Source: Nematopogon swammerdamellus
Taxonomy: Eukaryota; Arthropoda; Insecta; Lepidoptera; Adelidae
Direction of reading: 5' to 3'
NCBI GenBank assembly: GCA_946902875.1
Contig: OX336340.1
Span: 23,327,566-23,391,565, forward strand
DNA: 64,000 nucleotides
A model generated the notes under the pieces. It was not told the DNA's origin. It ran no database searches and saw nothing but the letters and a program-made list of their open reading frames with translations. Made by a program: the position numbers and the translations under genes. Shown one piece after another: positions 1 through 10,480 of the stretch (positions are counted from its first letter, which is position 1; each line of letters starts with the position of its first letter).

Positions 1-87
1 TATAACCCTGTCGGGTATAAACTCAACTTTTATTATTGACTTGACTGAACGCTATGTTCTTTGTATTTTATTATCTTTTATTTTCTT

Positions 88-318
88 TTTTACTTAGACG
101 TAGTATGTTATATTTAAGGTAATTAAAACTTAGTATGTAAGTTATATTGAAAAAAAAGCTCTATAAGGTTTCTTAATTGGTTCTTCCTTATAGATGGCAC
201 TGCTGAACATGACAAAAAAAAATTATGACGAATCATACGTCTCACGCAACCATGTCTCAATGAAATATTGTTAATGTTGTGTGTTCCTTATGGCGAAATA
301 AACATCTGAATCTGAATC
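88..318 (+). repeat. Dispersed repeat family A, copy 1
   Basis: This stretch matches 6919-7170 in the same orientation, sharing 'aaaaaaagctctataaggt', 'ggttcttccttatagat' and 'atgtctcaatgaaatat' in the same order. Both end in 'gcgaaataaa' followed by a short 'tctgaatctga'-type reiteration. A poly-purine or simple-repeat 3' end of that kind is typical of retroposed LINE or SINE tails. No coding frame is visible. Which parent element it belongs to is not known. Confidence 0.6.
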
Positions 319-424
319 TTCTTCTGTATCCGTTAGATAATCATAAATTTAGTGGAACCATAAGACAATCATAGGATAGTCCGTCCCGCAATCGGGCCGA
401 GAATACGTTGCTGATCTAATTTTG

Positions 425-838
425 AAAGATAAATATTTGCCAAAGTGGTAATTTCGAGATAATTATTGTGCCTCGTTGGATAATAGCTACGCTAGTACTA
501 ACAGTTTATGCATGCAAATTGTTGTTATTTATTTATTAACAAATATTTGTTCATGAATAAATGTTAAATCAAAAACCTTCCTATTAAATCGTCTTGTGTA
601 AAATCACACATTGTACTTTTTGGATAATTATAAAGATAAATATTTGCCAAAGTGGTAATTTAAAAATAATGATTGTGCCTAGTTGGATAATAGCTACGCT
701 AGTAGTAACAGTTTATGCATGCAAATTGTTGTTATTTATTTATTAACAAATATTTGTTCATGAATAAATGTTAAATCAAAAACCTCCCTATTAAATCGTC
801 TTGTGTAAAATCACACATTGTACCTTTGTGAATAAATT
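425..838 (+). repeat. Two-copy tandem repeat, 207-bp unit
   Basis: The unit starting 'aaagataaatatttgccaaa' at 425 recurs at 632. The copies run almost base for base to the 'aaatcacacattgtac' end, differing by a few substitutions such as 'gcctcgttgg' versus 'gcctagttgg'. The high identity suggests a fairly recent local duplication. Nothing in it looks coding. Confidence 0.85.
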
Positions 839-1890
839 TATAAAGATGAGTTAATATTGTATCAGGCTGGATGGACATTCGTTTTGAATGTTAATGTGTT
901 TAGAACCTTGTCACAGAAGCGTTCATTATTGACCTAGAATGATTTATGGGACACTCACGGAAACGATGAGAGTGATAAAGTCTTTTAAATATATCTCGCA
1001 ATTTCCGTTGATTGTCGCGTCTGCCCTCAACCCTATCGCGAGAAACAAACGCTTCGCCTAATCGAAAAAGTTCGAGATGTAATATAAACTTTTAATTAGC
1101 CCTTTGTCGAGTTTTATTTTCATTTTTCCACAGCCATTTAATTATTTACGAAGGCGGTTTTGCAATTTATTAGATGGCCTTTTTCACATAATTCTGTCTT
1201 TCGTTTTGACTGCGTGCTTTAATCATTAATTCGTGAGCAGTTCGGTAAACTTGCTTTTAATTAAATATCATAACTAAAGTTCTCGAAAAAAGAAGGGAGA
1301 AAAAATTACAAAAGGAAAAAAAAGTAGTCGCTAAAGCCGGATGAAAGCGTATTTCTCTATGAATGCTTACTTGTTGGCCGGAGTAGGGAGGCAGAAAAGA
1401 TATGATTTCTTGCGTCGAAAATACATTTTTTTCTTTCCGACAAAGCCTAAGAGCGTGTGGGGTAGATCGAGGCCAAGTGCTCCACATAATGCAGTGATAT
1501 CGTTCGTGAAATTGAAAATTGTACGCGTCCTCGCGATGAACTCGGTAGGTCAACTTGTCGATAGGTCGACACCTAGAAGACGGTGTGTCAACACATAATT
1601 TAAATCTGAAAAAAAAATACGTTCATTTTAAAACATTAATACCAATCTATATTCAGTATTTTTAATTTCAATCTGTTTCATTAAGAATTACAGAATAGAA
1701 AGTATTTAAACACACAAAATAACCATTAAAACCATACAAGTATGTACATAAGTCGAGCAAATAATTGACAGTTCCCATAGAAAACGGAGTCCTATTGTCA
1801 GTACGAGAGTCCTATTCTTATTAGGTCTAGGATAGCCAGCTAATGATTTTTTCCGCTAAATTTGACTTGCCGTGAAATGCAACACGTAAT
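839..1890. other. Unassigned non-coding stretch
   Basis: AT-rich sequence with no recognisable gene or repeat end. Two overlapping open frames at 1257-1598 have low-complexity translations on opposite strands and no recognisable motif; I read them as chance. Confidence 0.5.
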
Positions 1891-1891
1891 T

Positions 1892-2010
1892 GTTTTTTAT
1901 AGAATCTGACATGGTTGGATACATCATCTGTTACACCCGTGTGATGTCAGCCTTAATGAACTGGTGCCATGGCAGTGTTTTTCTTTCTGGACGTATTGGC
2001 TAGACTGAAC
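1892..2010 (-). mobile_element. SINE family E, 3' fragment
   Basis: Read on the minus strand, this carries the family E 3' end in order: 'gttcagtctagcc', 'catggcacc', 'ggctgacatcac', 'tgatgtatccaacc', 'tgtcag', then an A-rich tail (a T run at 1893-1898 on the plus strand). The tRNA-like head and first half of the body are absent. Confidence 0.6.
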
Positions 2011-2204
2011 AACAAAAGGAAAACATGAACAATTATCATAACCGTTTAATACGTAAAATATATATAAATAAAACCCATAACTGAAATTTATTTATGTCTA
2101 GTAAAACTTTGCCTTTTTTCTCATACTTGGATAGATTAACCTGTACCTATGTATATTAATTAGTGTTTCGGCCAAAACCTTTTTTGGTATCATCAATCGA
2201 TACT

Positions 2205-2286
2205 CAATACTAATAATAAATCTGTAAGGGATGGTCATGGAGTAAGTTACTTTGTTTTATGAGATACTGCGTTTGTAGACTCTATG
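2205..2286 (+). repeat. Dispersed repeat K, 5' piece, interrupted
   Basis: It matches, inverted, 54180-54262, with the shared run 'actaataataaatctgtaag' and then 'gagatactgcg'. It breaks off at 'tgtagactctatg', exactly where the LINE begins, and the family resumes at 3386. Confidence 0.8.
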
Positions 2287-3368
2287 ACAAAGTGATGAGG
2301 AATGAGTTGTGGGCAGTGTTGTCCGAGTATGGAGTGGACAGTCACTATGAGGGTTCTAGGGCTTGCGTCAGGATAAACGGGGCATACACCGACTGGTTTG
2401 ACATCTCTAGAGGGGTCAGACAGTGGTGTGTGGCGTCACCCTGGCTGTTCAATCTATTCATGGACAGCTGCTTGGCTGATCTGAAAGAATATGAGTGTGG
2501 ATTAAGAATGGATGAGTTAGTTGTGAAATGCCTCTTGTACGCCGACGATCAAGTGATACTTGCATCGTCGGTGGGCGAGTTGCAGGACATGGTAACTGTT
2601 ATGGTTGAAGCATTTAAAAGGAAGGGAATGAAAGTGAATGTAAACAAGACGAAAGTTATGGTACTGGAGAGGAATGAAATAGTGTCCGAATGCGATGTCA
2701 GGATTGGGAATGAGAGACTGGAGCAAGTGAACGAATTCGTATATCTGGGGAATATGTTCACGCGTGATGGAAAATGTGAAGGAGATGCAGAGAAGAGAGT
2801 GAAAGCCGGCAACCAAGTGAATGGGGCGTTGCACGCTATTATGAGCAGCCAAATCATGTCAACTAGGGCACGTTTGGCTGTCCATGGTGGAGTGCTGGCC
2901 CCTACACTTATGTACGGGAGTGAAACTTGGTCATGGCAGACGAAGCATGAAAGCAGGATTAATGCTGTGGAAATGCGCGCGTTGAGGAGTATGTGCGGAG
3001 TTACAATGAAAGATAGATTGAGAAATAGTGTAGTGCGAGAGCGCTGTGGGTTGAAAGAAGATATAGTGACAAGGATTGAGAAAGGGATGCTTCGGTGGTT
3101 CGGTCATGTTGGAAGAATGAATGATAGGAGACTAACGAAAGAAATTTATGAAGCAAATGTGAGTGGAAGAGTCGGGAAGGGTCGCCCTAGACGCACGTAC
3201 CTGGACCAGATCGGGCATGTGCTCAAAAAGGGGCAAGTGCTTAGTACCCGTAACCGACGAGCATGCATGAAGAACATTATGGGAGTGGAAGAGGCGGCAG
3301 AGGTGTGTCAGGATCGTTGCACGTGGAGATCCGTTGTCTCTGCCTACCCCACCGGGAAACAGGCGTGA
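2259..3368 (+). CDS. Reverse transcriptase C-terminal half of a LINE
   Basis: This is the longest open frame in the window (369 codons). About the first nine codons come from the flanking repeat K, so the ATG is not native. Residues about 10-60 fit the RT fingers and palm entry, with 'RGVRQWCVASP' where LINEs usually read RQGC (Trp for Gly). The catalytic YADD box is at residues 94-97 inside 'LLYADDQVILA'. The thumb and C-terminal region follow, with 'GHVGRM' and the closing 'SVVSAYPTGKQ' that many arthropod relatives of this lineage share. In cells such a protein copies its own RNA at a nicked target site. Endonuclease and RT motifs before the YADD block are missing, so this copy should be inactive even though the frame is open. 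RTE-like is my best placement; a neighbouring clade is possible. Confidence 0.85.
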   Translation: MRYCVCRLYDKVMRNELWAVLSEYGVDSHYEGSRACVRINGAYTDWFDISRGVRQWCVASPWLFNLFMDSCLADLKEYECGLRMDELVVKCLLYADDQVILASSVGELQDMVTVMVEAFKRKGMKVNVNKTKVMVLERNEIVSECDVRIGNERLEQVNEFVYLGNMFTRDGKCEGDAEKRVKAGNQVNGALHAIMSSQIMSTRARLAVHGGVLAPTLMYGSETWSWQTKHESRINAVEMRALRSMCGVTMKDRLRNSVVRERCGLKEDIVTRIEKGMLRWFGHVGRMNDRRLTKEIYEANVSGRVGKGRPRRTYLDQIGHVLKKGQVLSTRNRRACMKNIMGVEEAAEVCQDRCTWRSVVSAYPTGKQA

Positions 3369-3385
3369 CGCTATGTATGTATGTA
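2287..3385 (+). mobile_element. 5'-truncated non-LTR retrotransposon (RTE-like)
   Basis: A LINE body that ends in a (tatg)n run after the ORF stop and is flanked by 'tgtagactctatg' at 2274-2286 and 'tgtagactctacg' at 3386-3398. These read as a 13-bp target-site duplication with one mismatch. The flanks join to give the uninterrupted repeat K found at 53872-54262. It lacks the endonuclease region and the start of the reverse transcriptase, the usual result of incomplete target-primed reverse transcription. A second, shorter 3' end of the same element lies at 54690-54832. Confidence 0.85.
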
Positions 3386-3695
3386 TGTAGACTCTACGTA
3401 TGATACTAAAACTAAATTGACGATTTTTAGTAATCTTTTCCATATGTATGAATGTATGTTCCTCGATAACTCTTAAACCGATCATCCGAATTCCAAGAAA
3501 CTTAGTACAAGCACATTTTAGTATACGAGACACAGGATAGGCTAAATAAAATTCAGTTCCGGTTACGCTAAGATGTGGCTCTGATACCAACCGAATTGGT
3601 CCGCGCGCCGAAATAAAGGTACGGTAGTGGGCTTACTTACATACTTTCTTCTGTTTAAATACGAATTTCCCGCGAGCGAAGCCTGTGATGGTGTA
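3386..3695 (+). repeat. Dispersed repeat K, 3' piece
   Basis: It continues repeat K after the LINE. Landmarks are 'cgataactcttaaaccgat', 'ttccggttacgctaagat', 'cgcgcgccgaaataaagg' and 'cgcgagcgaagcc'. The same order is found inverted at 53872-54180, and the last part at 51855-52008. Confidence 0.8.
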
Positions 3696-3990
3696 TTAGC
3701 TGGGCGTGGGTCGAATGAAACGGCTGAGTAGGATCACACAATTTATTGAACACTATTTGGCTACGTCAAACACGGACTTCGAATTACACCTTATATCTAA
3801 ACACGTAATTTCAAATCAAATAACCTTACCCTAAACACCTTAATACTAAACACTTAATTTCAAATAACAATCTTACTTACTAACAATCTTATCTTATATA
3901 CCTAATCTAGTGGGCGCCAGACGCTCTTCGTTGCCGGGTGAGCGCCTACCCGTAATTTCCTAGCTAGCTCGTTATTACTCTTACTTTGGA
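3696..3990. other. Unassigned AT-rich stretch
   Basis: Contains a loose reiteration of 'ctaaacac..aatttcaaat' but no gene or clear element end. Confidence 0.4.
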
Positions 3991-3991
3991 T

Positions 3992-4566
3992 CGGATTAGT
4001 ACACTCCTGTTTTTTTTTTTTAACCCTCCCGATATGACGGATTGGCGGGGCACGGCGGTGGATCCGCGGCCGCCTCTAAACGCGCCCGCTTCTCCTCACT
4101 ACACTACACGCGATGTCTACTATGAATCCACTTGTCTCACATTAGTACACAATATAACTTTATCAAATTTTCAACACCCGGACTTGCCGCGCTCTGTGCG
4201 TGGGTCTCACGATTTACTCTCCCGTTACTATTGCACAATATACAAGAATTATCAGAAATCTCGCTAAATCTAACAGGGTTCACTTTAGTACAAAATTTAA
4301 AGTTGTCAAACTTTCAACACCCGGACTTGTCGCGCTCTGCGCGTGGGTCCTACAATTTACCTTTACCTTACTCTTTCGTAATACACACAAATTAACTAAT
4401 ATTTTGTTATACCCAGCAAGGTTCACTTTAGTACAAAAATATAGTTATCAAACTTTCGATAATATACAGTGGGACGGACTCGCTGCGCACTGCGCCCGAA
4501 TCCCGCAAGGTACTCGTACACCAATATTACACGACCGTCACACGAAATTTCTCAACGTCCAATTTA
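3992..4566 (+). repeat. Diverged tandem array, 143-bp unit, 3-4 copies
   Basis: The landmark 'cac(a/t)ttagtac' falls at 4138, 4281 and 4424, exactly 143 bp apart. A fourth, more diverged copy begins near 3992. Units share 'tcaaa.tttcaacacccggac' and 'cgctctg.gcgtggg'. Exact spacing despite many substitutions suggests an old array kept free of indels. Several open frames crossing it are by-products of the periodicity. Confidence 0.75.
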
Positions 4567-5569
4567 TTATACCTACCCAGTTCGCGGACAAGGTCGGTAC
4601 CGGTCCACATTTATGTTTCACTAAATAATACGCTATTTCTCTTGCATAATTTCGAGAGAACTGGTCTTATCGCTCCTTAAACAATTCGTTTTTAGGACGA
4701 GGTGCGATACTATTGTCCCCTGCACTTCCACTCGGCCCGGCTATCTACTTATTCGAACGTTCGAGAACCACGTGGCAAGCGGGTTCCCGCGCTTCTCCGT
4801 CGGCTCGCGTGGCCGCACGACGGCGGGTCCGACGCGCGAGGGTGGTGCCGCACGCCTATCCGGGCCCGTCCGCTCGGCCACAGGACGTCGCACGTGGGTT
4901 GCCGTACCGCGCTCGAAGATATATTTGTATTACTCTGTTTCACTTAGCTGTGATGTAGTCTCGTCCGCCGGACCGCGGGGCAGTGCACCCGGAGTCTCTG
5001 TTCGCTGGCCGTAGGCAGAGAGGGCGTTCCGGAAGGCCTGCAATCACATCGGTGTTCCGTTATATCCTTCCGTCGCCCCTTTCGCGGGAGTGGGTTCGCT
5101 CCCGGCGACCGCGGCGAAATAAATATTGCTGCCATTCGGCCACTCACCCTCTCTATTGCTCTCTGGATCTCTGGTAGTCCTGCGCGACGTTCGACTCAGC
5201 TTCACTACTTTAGCTCGACGGTACAGTGCGTATCACTCTCGATTTAATATATGTCGACCTCGTTTCTTAATGGCGGTAAGATGTCTGCCGGTCGAACACG
5301 TTTCCTTTCCTAACCTTCACTCGTGGTGCTCTGCGCGGCCTGTCGGTGGGCCGGCTCACTACGTCGCTTAGGTTCCTTGCTGCGTGTCCGCGGTTCGTAG
5401 CTGTCTGCGCTCTCTTCCGTCAGATGGCGCAGCGCTGTTATTTCAGATGTGCCCATATGCCCGTTACAAGCCGCGGGCAAACACTAGTATTGCATAAATG
5501 TATCTCGGCGCGATGGTGTCGCGCCCTGACATTTCTCTATATTAATAGATTTTCAAACATCCACAATTT
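4567..5569. other. GC-rich unassigned stretch
   Basis: Rich in CpG, with short overlapping open frames in all directions at 4702-5177, none with a recognisable motif. 'cgcgggcaaacactagta' at about 5473-5490 resembles the end of repeat K. It could be transposon LTR or UTR, or unannotated promoter DNA. Confidence 0.35.
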
Positions 5570-5660
5570 GACTGGAAGAAATCTCTGCAAGGGATAAGTC
5601 AGCCTCTGCACATCATTTAAATGTTATATTGCGCTTATTTCTGTAAACAAATTTGAAGCT
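5565..5660 (+). repeat. Dispersed repeat C fragment
   Basis: 'tttgactggaagaaatc', then 'gataagtcagcctctgcac' and 'cttatttctgt', matches the fuller copies at 34503-34645 and 63735-63880. These are probably 3' ends of a retroposon. Confidence 0.6.
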
Positions 5661-5676
5661 ATAAGAATTTTCTATA

Positions 5677-6126
5677 CAGGGTGTTAAAACGGCGAGTACA
5701 TTAATTTCGTCAGCGCAATCCTCATGTTTTTCCTAGACAAAAAAGTAATTAAAGTTTTTCTCTAAAGTGTCTAGTTTTGGAGATATGAATTTTTGAAATG
5801 TATGTTTTCGTCTAGTGTAATTTAACTCGTTGTTGCCGCCCCGCACCCTCCGCCTGCCGACCTCCAGTCCTCCACTCACAAAGCTAACCCCCGCCCCTCC
5901 CGCCAGCACCTCCGTCCGAGGCGCTCATGTCTCACCCGCTCTTCCCCCCTCCGCGACGCCCTGTTGTCATTAGATCATTTTTACACTAAAATAATCAATT
6001 AGTTTGTATGAAAACTGTAACTTTTTATTTAAATGGAATTCAGAAAAAAGTTATTTGACTTTTTTGTTACTCTTGATCCCAATATTCATTTCCTAAATGT
6101 AATGTACTCGCCGTTTTTACACCCTG
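5677..6126. mobile_element. 450-bp MITE with TA target duplication
   Basis: The ends are inverted repeats of about 28 bp, starting 'cagggtgttaaaacggcgag' and ending with its complement apart from one mismatch. TA dinucleotides flank both ends (5675-5676, 6127-6128). There is no transposase frame. TA duplication and short inverted repeats fit a non-autonomous Tc1/mariner-type element. Its centre (5830-5960) is an unexpectedly C-rich block. Confidence 0.8.
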
Positions 6127-6219
6127 TATATCTTATTTTACAAATTATTTTTTTTTCCTATGTCTATAATTATGTTGACCTACCGTGGGTGTCCTACTTA
6201 GTCTGGCTACAGCTCACAC

Positions 6220-6468
6220 AAGGCGGGGCGCGGCGGGGCGGGGGCGGGGTGCTACGGAATCCGATCGCTCGGCGGCGCATTGTGCGTCTCCTCTCTCTCC
6301 TCCTCCGTACGCTACCACTTAGGGTCCCGGGAACGCGCTCCGGGCCATTTTAATCTCGCTTTTATGTCTGTCCGTCGGATGGTAGATCAATACGTCTGGC
6401 TACGCACGCCGCCGGGATGAAATCTTTCGGTTGTCGCCGATGTCAACAGAGAGAGAGAGAGAGAGAGT
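6220..6468. repeat. G-rich tract and GA microsatellite
   Basis: 'ggcggggcgcggcggggcgg' at about 6222-6256 has several runs of three or more G and could form a quadruplex. A (GA)n microsatellite lies at about 6450-6467. Confidence 0.6.
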
Positions 6469-6579
6469 GTATTAAAATCACAGAACATAAATAACTAGTA
6501 AAGAGCGCGATGACTCGTTGTGTGTACCACAAGTAAGCGGAGCTCCGCGCACTCGGTTTCAGTACGCGCCGTACGGAAT

Positions 6580-6647
6580 TACTAAGTATACTTATACTAA
6601 GTAACTACGCAAAATTACTAAGCCTACAACGTCTGTCTATCTGTCTC

Positions 6648-6681
<34 letters not shown>

Positions 6682-6917
6682 CGTCCGTCCGTCCGTCCGA
6701 CCGATGGCCGTATTTTTTGAACTTTAATTGGTAGCCGGTTGACATTTTCCTAGAATATGTGTTATTTTGGTGGATTTAGCAATATATTAATAAAACATTT
6801 AAAAAATTAAAAATTAGGTAAGGGCGGTCCCCATACATGAAACGTATTTTTTTCAAAGTTTTTTTTGTGGTGTGGAAACCTCCGTGCGCGAGTCCGACTC
6901 GCATTTGGCCGGTTTAT
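6580..6917 (-). repeat. Dispersed repeat family B, minus orientation
   Basis: On the minus strand it starts 'aaccggccaaatgcgagtc' and contains 'gtttccacaccacaaaaaaa'. It ends around a (GTCT)/(GTCC) run at 6640-6702. Other copies are at 37189-37598, 44068-44415, 44735-45030, 45680-46105 and 50793-51122. It is non-coding and very common in lepidopteran genomes; its mobilisation mechanism is not evident here. Confidence 0.75.
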
Positions 6918-6918
6918 T

Positions 6919-7170
6919 TTATTGCTTAGATGTAGTACCTAAGTATGTTATATTTAACGCAATGAAAATATAGAATGTAAGTTAATTTTCAATTTTTTTT
7001 TTCAAAAAAAGCTCTATAAGGTAACTTGCCCGGTTCTTCCTTATAGATTGCATTGCTGAACGGGACGAAACAAAAACGATGACGAATCATAGTGAAAGTG
7101 CATAATATGTCTCAATGAAATATCGTTAACGTTTTGTGTTCGTTATTGCGAAATAAATATCTGTATCTGT
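6919..7170 (+). repeat. Dispersed repeat family A, copy 2
   Basis: Partner of 88-318, abutting the family B copy. It ends 'gcgaaataaatatctgtatc'. Confidence 0.6.
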
Positions 7171-7258
7171 TCACCTTGCAAATAAACAGTGAAGTTGAAA
7201 TTGTCTGCAAAAGGTTTTTCTCTAAACTAGGCACTTCATAGGCGCGCCGCCGTGTGTT

Positions 7259-8050
7259 GCGTACTTACGAGGCACAAGGTGGCACAAGCGCTGGAGGCGT
7301 ACACTCAACTTGACTCAGTCACTAACTCACTTGCCGTTAATCACGTTTGTCAACCTTTGCGAATGCGAATGTACAATTTGTGCTGAGTTGCATTTAGTCC
7401 GAGGCTCTGGCTTGTAATAGCGTAAGCTGCAGTCGCACGCTTCCTGGTTAGGTATTGATGTTAAATTAATTACTTACAGTACGGGTACAAAAAATAAGAA
7501 CCAAGCCCTTTAGAGGACGACAGCCCATGCGTACTTACGAGGCACAAGCGCTAGAGGCGTATACTCAACTTGACTGAGTCGCTAACTCACTTGCCGTTAA
7601 TCACGTTTGTCAACCTTTGCGAATGCGAATGTACAATTTGTGCTGAGTTGCATTTAGTCCGAGGCTCTGGCTTGTAATAGCGTAAGATGCAGTCGCACGC
7701 TTCCTGGTTAGGTATTGATGTTAAATTAATTACTTACAGTACGGGTACAAAAAATAAGAACCAAGCCCTTTAGAGGACGACAGCCCATGCGTACTTACGA
7801 GGCACAAGCGCCAGAGGCGTATACTCAACTTGACTGAGTCGCTAACTCACTTGCCGTTAATCACGTTTGTGAACCTTTGCAAATGCGAATGTACAATTTG
7901 TGCTGAGTTGCATTTAGTCCGAGGCTCTGGCTTGTAATTGCGTAAGGTCCAGTCGCACGCTTCCAGGTTAGGTATTGATGTTAAATGAATTACTTACACT
8001 ACTGAAACAAAAAATAAGAAACACCGATTTTAGAGGACGACAGCCCGTAC
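7259..8050 (+). repeat. Three-copy tandem repeat, about 260-bp unit
   Basis: Units start 'gcgtacttacgaggcacaag' at 7259, 7529 and 7789. Unit 1 is 270 bp because of an extra 'gtggcacaag'-like 10 bp; units 2 and 3 are 260 bp. Units 1 and 2 are nearly identical and unit 3 has more changes at its end. Each finishes 'gaggacgacagccc', and an inverted trace 'ggctgtccttctc' follows at about 8109. Confidence 0.9.
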
Positions 8051-9475
8051 GTACGGCGTAAAAGGACGTTCGTACTCTTTGCGCTACTCTTTATCCACTT
8101 GCGCATTGGCTGTCCTTCTCTAAAAGCTTATGATTCTTATTAATGTAAAATTACTGTAATTAAAATTTACAGCAAATAAAAATAGATACAAGTAAACTCA
8201 ATTTTCTCTGGCTCTACATCCGATGTACCTAATACGAAATTGCGGCATTTTTCCACCAGAAAGCCAGATTTGCTCCTCGACATGGGTGATTTATGACCTT
8301 GACGATGACACGAAATTGACCAAGCAGGGGTCTCTAAGTTTAAGCCGGTTACGTTAAAAAATAAAATACTTCTTACTTCTAGCTTCTAAATTTTAGACTT
8401 TTTAAATAGCTGTACTGTAAAAAAAACCTAATTTTACCTTAAGGTCCTGTCATATCGGCCGCAGTAGGTATTCGAGGGGGTGAAGCAGGGGTAGAGAATG
8501 CGAGGGGAAGGGAAGAGACTCCGCCCACAGTGGGGCGCTTCGCGCGCGTGGCCACGTGGCGCCGCTGCTAGTAGCGCAGCAGGTGATACTTCAACTGTTA
8601 CCAACATTGCATGTTCCAAAACAATCGAATGTCGCGTGTCGATCGATAAATTGCCGCAACGGCTCAAAACTATGGAGGTGGCTTTTTACTTGTTATTATT
8701 AATTTTTATTATCCATTTATTCACACGTTTCTTTTTATATAAATTTTACATTTAAAACATTAAAACCTAAAATTAATATAAAAATAAACGGAGTTTCCAC
8801 CACCGGAAATTAATTTCTTAATGTTTTTATTAATTTCTTTAATAAAAACATTTATTGCAATTTTTTTCGTTTATTTGTGAAATAAAATCTATGGACGATG
8901 AGTGAATTATTTTATAAAAATTTAAAGCGCATTTGTCAATTTTTGTCGAGTTCAGACGTGTCATATCACTTGCAACAAACATCACCTAAAATTTGTGTGC
9001 TTAAAATTAAGATTCTTAAATAATTCGTTCACTCCTGTCTTTCTTTCTCAAAATGACAACAATGACAGGAATAACTAAATTTTAGCTTTGGTAGTGTCTA
9101 CTAGAAATAAAGTCAATAGGTTACTAACATAAAAAAAAAAACACAGACCAAGTAGAGTCGAACCCGCAAACCGAGGGTTCCGCACAAATACGATGGGTGG
9201 CGTGGCTTTGCAGTGGGGAGGTTTGCTAGCAAATTGCTAGTAAGCTTATTGCGTAGACCAAGTTAAAATAGGAATTTTAGTGTTTTGCTGTACGCGTAGT
9301 TTATTTAGTTTACTTTAAAAAAATAAAGGAACAGATTTTCCATACAACATTTAATTTTTAAATTTTCATGCAAAATGGAAACTTTACTTTTTTTTAACCA
9401 CAAAAACATTGATTTTGATTATACATGTATGCAAAAACGACACGGGCTGCCTCGCCATGGTCTCCATTAAGTTAC
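8051..9475. other. Unassigned non-coding stretch
   Basis: Mostly AT-rich. An 85-codon open frame at 8498-8755 has a hydrophobic C-terminus, but no motif and no supporting context. 'aaccgagggttccgcac' at about 9170 resembles the family B start. Confidence 0.4.
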
Positions 9476-9528
9476 GGTTAATTTATAGAAGGTGCGGAGC
9501 GTAGTGACGAATCTTCTATAAATTAACC
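9476..9528. repeat. Perfect 16-bp hairpin
   Basis: 'ggttaatttatagaag' at 9476-9491 is exactly complementary to 9513-9528, with a 21-base loop. It may be a relic of a foldback element end. Confidence 0.7.
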
Positions 9529-10147
9529 CTTATAATTTTTTTAAACCACCAAACTGGTTATAAAAATAATTAACATTCCTCACCCCCGGCCATCACCTCC
9601 CACTTCAAAGCCACACACACAATGTAAATTAAGTTCATCTCAAGATTAATTTTATGATACATAAATATATTACAAACAAACTTAATTTTGCGGTCAACTT
9701 AAATAATAATTTCTCACTAACTATTTAAACGAGACCAGTTTTTCATACTTTCGTATTCCTTTAAAGTTTTTGAACCACTTTGTCATAAAAGCAAGTAAAT
9801 ATTACATTCAAAATCTGTAAGAAGCAAACAAGAACCAACCAAGAAAGAATCACATAAATTTCTTGTGCACGTAAAGTCCTTTTGCACAAATCGCAGATCA
9901 GGTCATCCTTGGAGTACGGCTTGCACCTGTGGGATGGCTCTGACAAATATCAGCTTTTAAAAGGGAAATTGTTTGAAAACAGGAATTTGTTAAAAAGGAT
10001 TGTGTCGCGCTTTCAATAAAAAAAAAGCGAGTGGGCTGTGTAGGAGACACGGCCGCAGATTCTTTAATTTAAGATCTCATCGATACCTATCCTTGCTTGT
10101 CCCACCACACGATTAGTTTGGGAGCAGTAGTTTTCGAAAAAAAAAAA
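9529..10147. other. Unassigned AT-rich stretch
   Basis: No gene, repeat end or RNA signal recognised. A 61-codon frame on the minus strand (9761-9946) has 'CDLCKR' near its start but no second cysteine pair of a known finger, so I do not call it. Confidence 0.4.
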
Positions 10148-10480
10148 TCCTATCGAGGCCTATCATTTCCTCCAGCGGATGAGTAGTCGTGGATCAGTAG
10201 TATAATTTTATTAGAGCAATTAAATATAGGTTAAAAATATTTTACAAGCTTTTATTTAACTTTCCCTGTATGTTAGTTTGTTAGTATGTGTGGGTCAATT
10301 CTTGGAAGCCAAATTAGAACCACTTCCTCTTATCCTACGAAGTTGAAATTTAAAACAAGGCAATGTTATGTAAAAAAAAGAAACAAAAAAAATATAAAAA
10401 AAAAAATTTTATCTCGTCGAGGCCTATCATTTTCTCCAGCGGATGAGTAGTCGTGGATCAGTAGTTTCCGAAATATGCCC
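10148..10480 (+). repeat. Direct repeat of about 55 bp, 264 bp apart
   Basis: 'gaggcctatcat' followed by 'ctccagcggatgagtagtcg' and 'tggatcagtagt' occurs at 10155 and again at 10419. The spacer is AT-rich. Confidence 0.7.

Noticed and set aside
1257..1598. Overlapping open frames of 98 and 85 codons on opposite strands
   Set aside because: Low-complexity Phe/Ser/Arg translations, no motif, no splice or promoter context.
2517..2857. Minus-strand frames inside the LINE
   Set aside because: Shadows of the reverse transcriptase frame on the plus strand.
3905..3925. 'gggcgccag' looked like a retroviral-type primer-binding site (tggcgcc on the minus strand)
   Set aside because: No LTR end precedes it in the right orientation and no polyprotein follows.
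7259..8050. CRISPR-like array
   Set aside because: Units are about 260 bp with no short repeat/spacer alternation; this is eukaryotic tandem repeat DNA.
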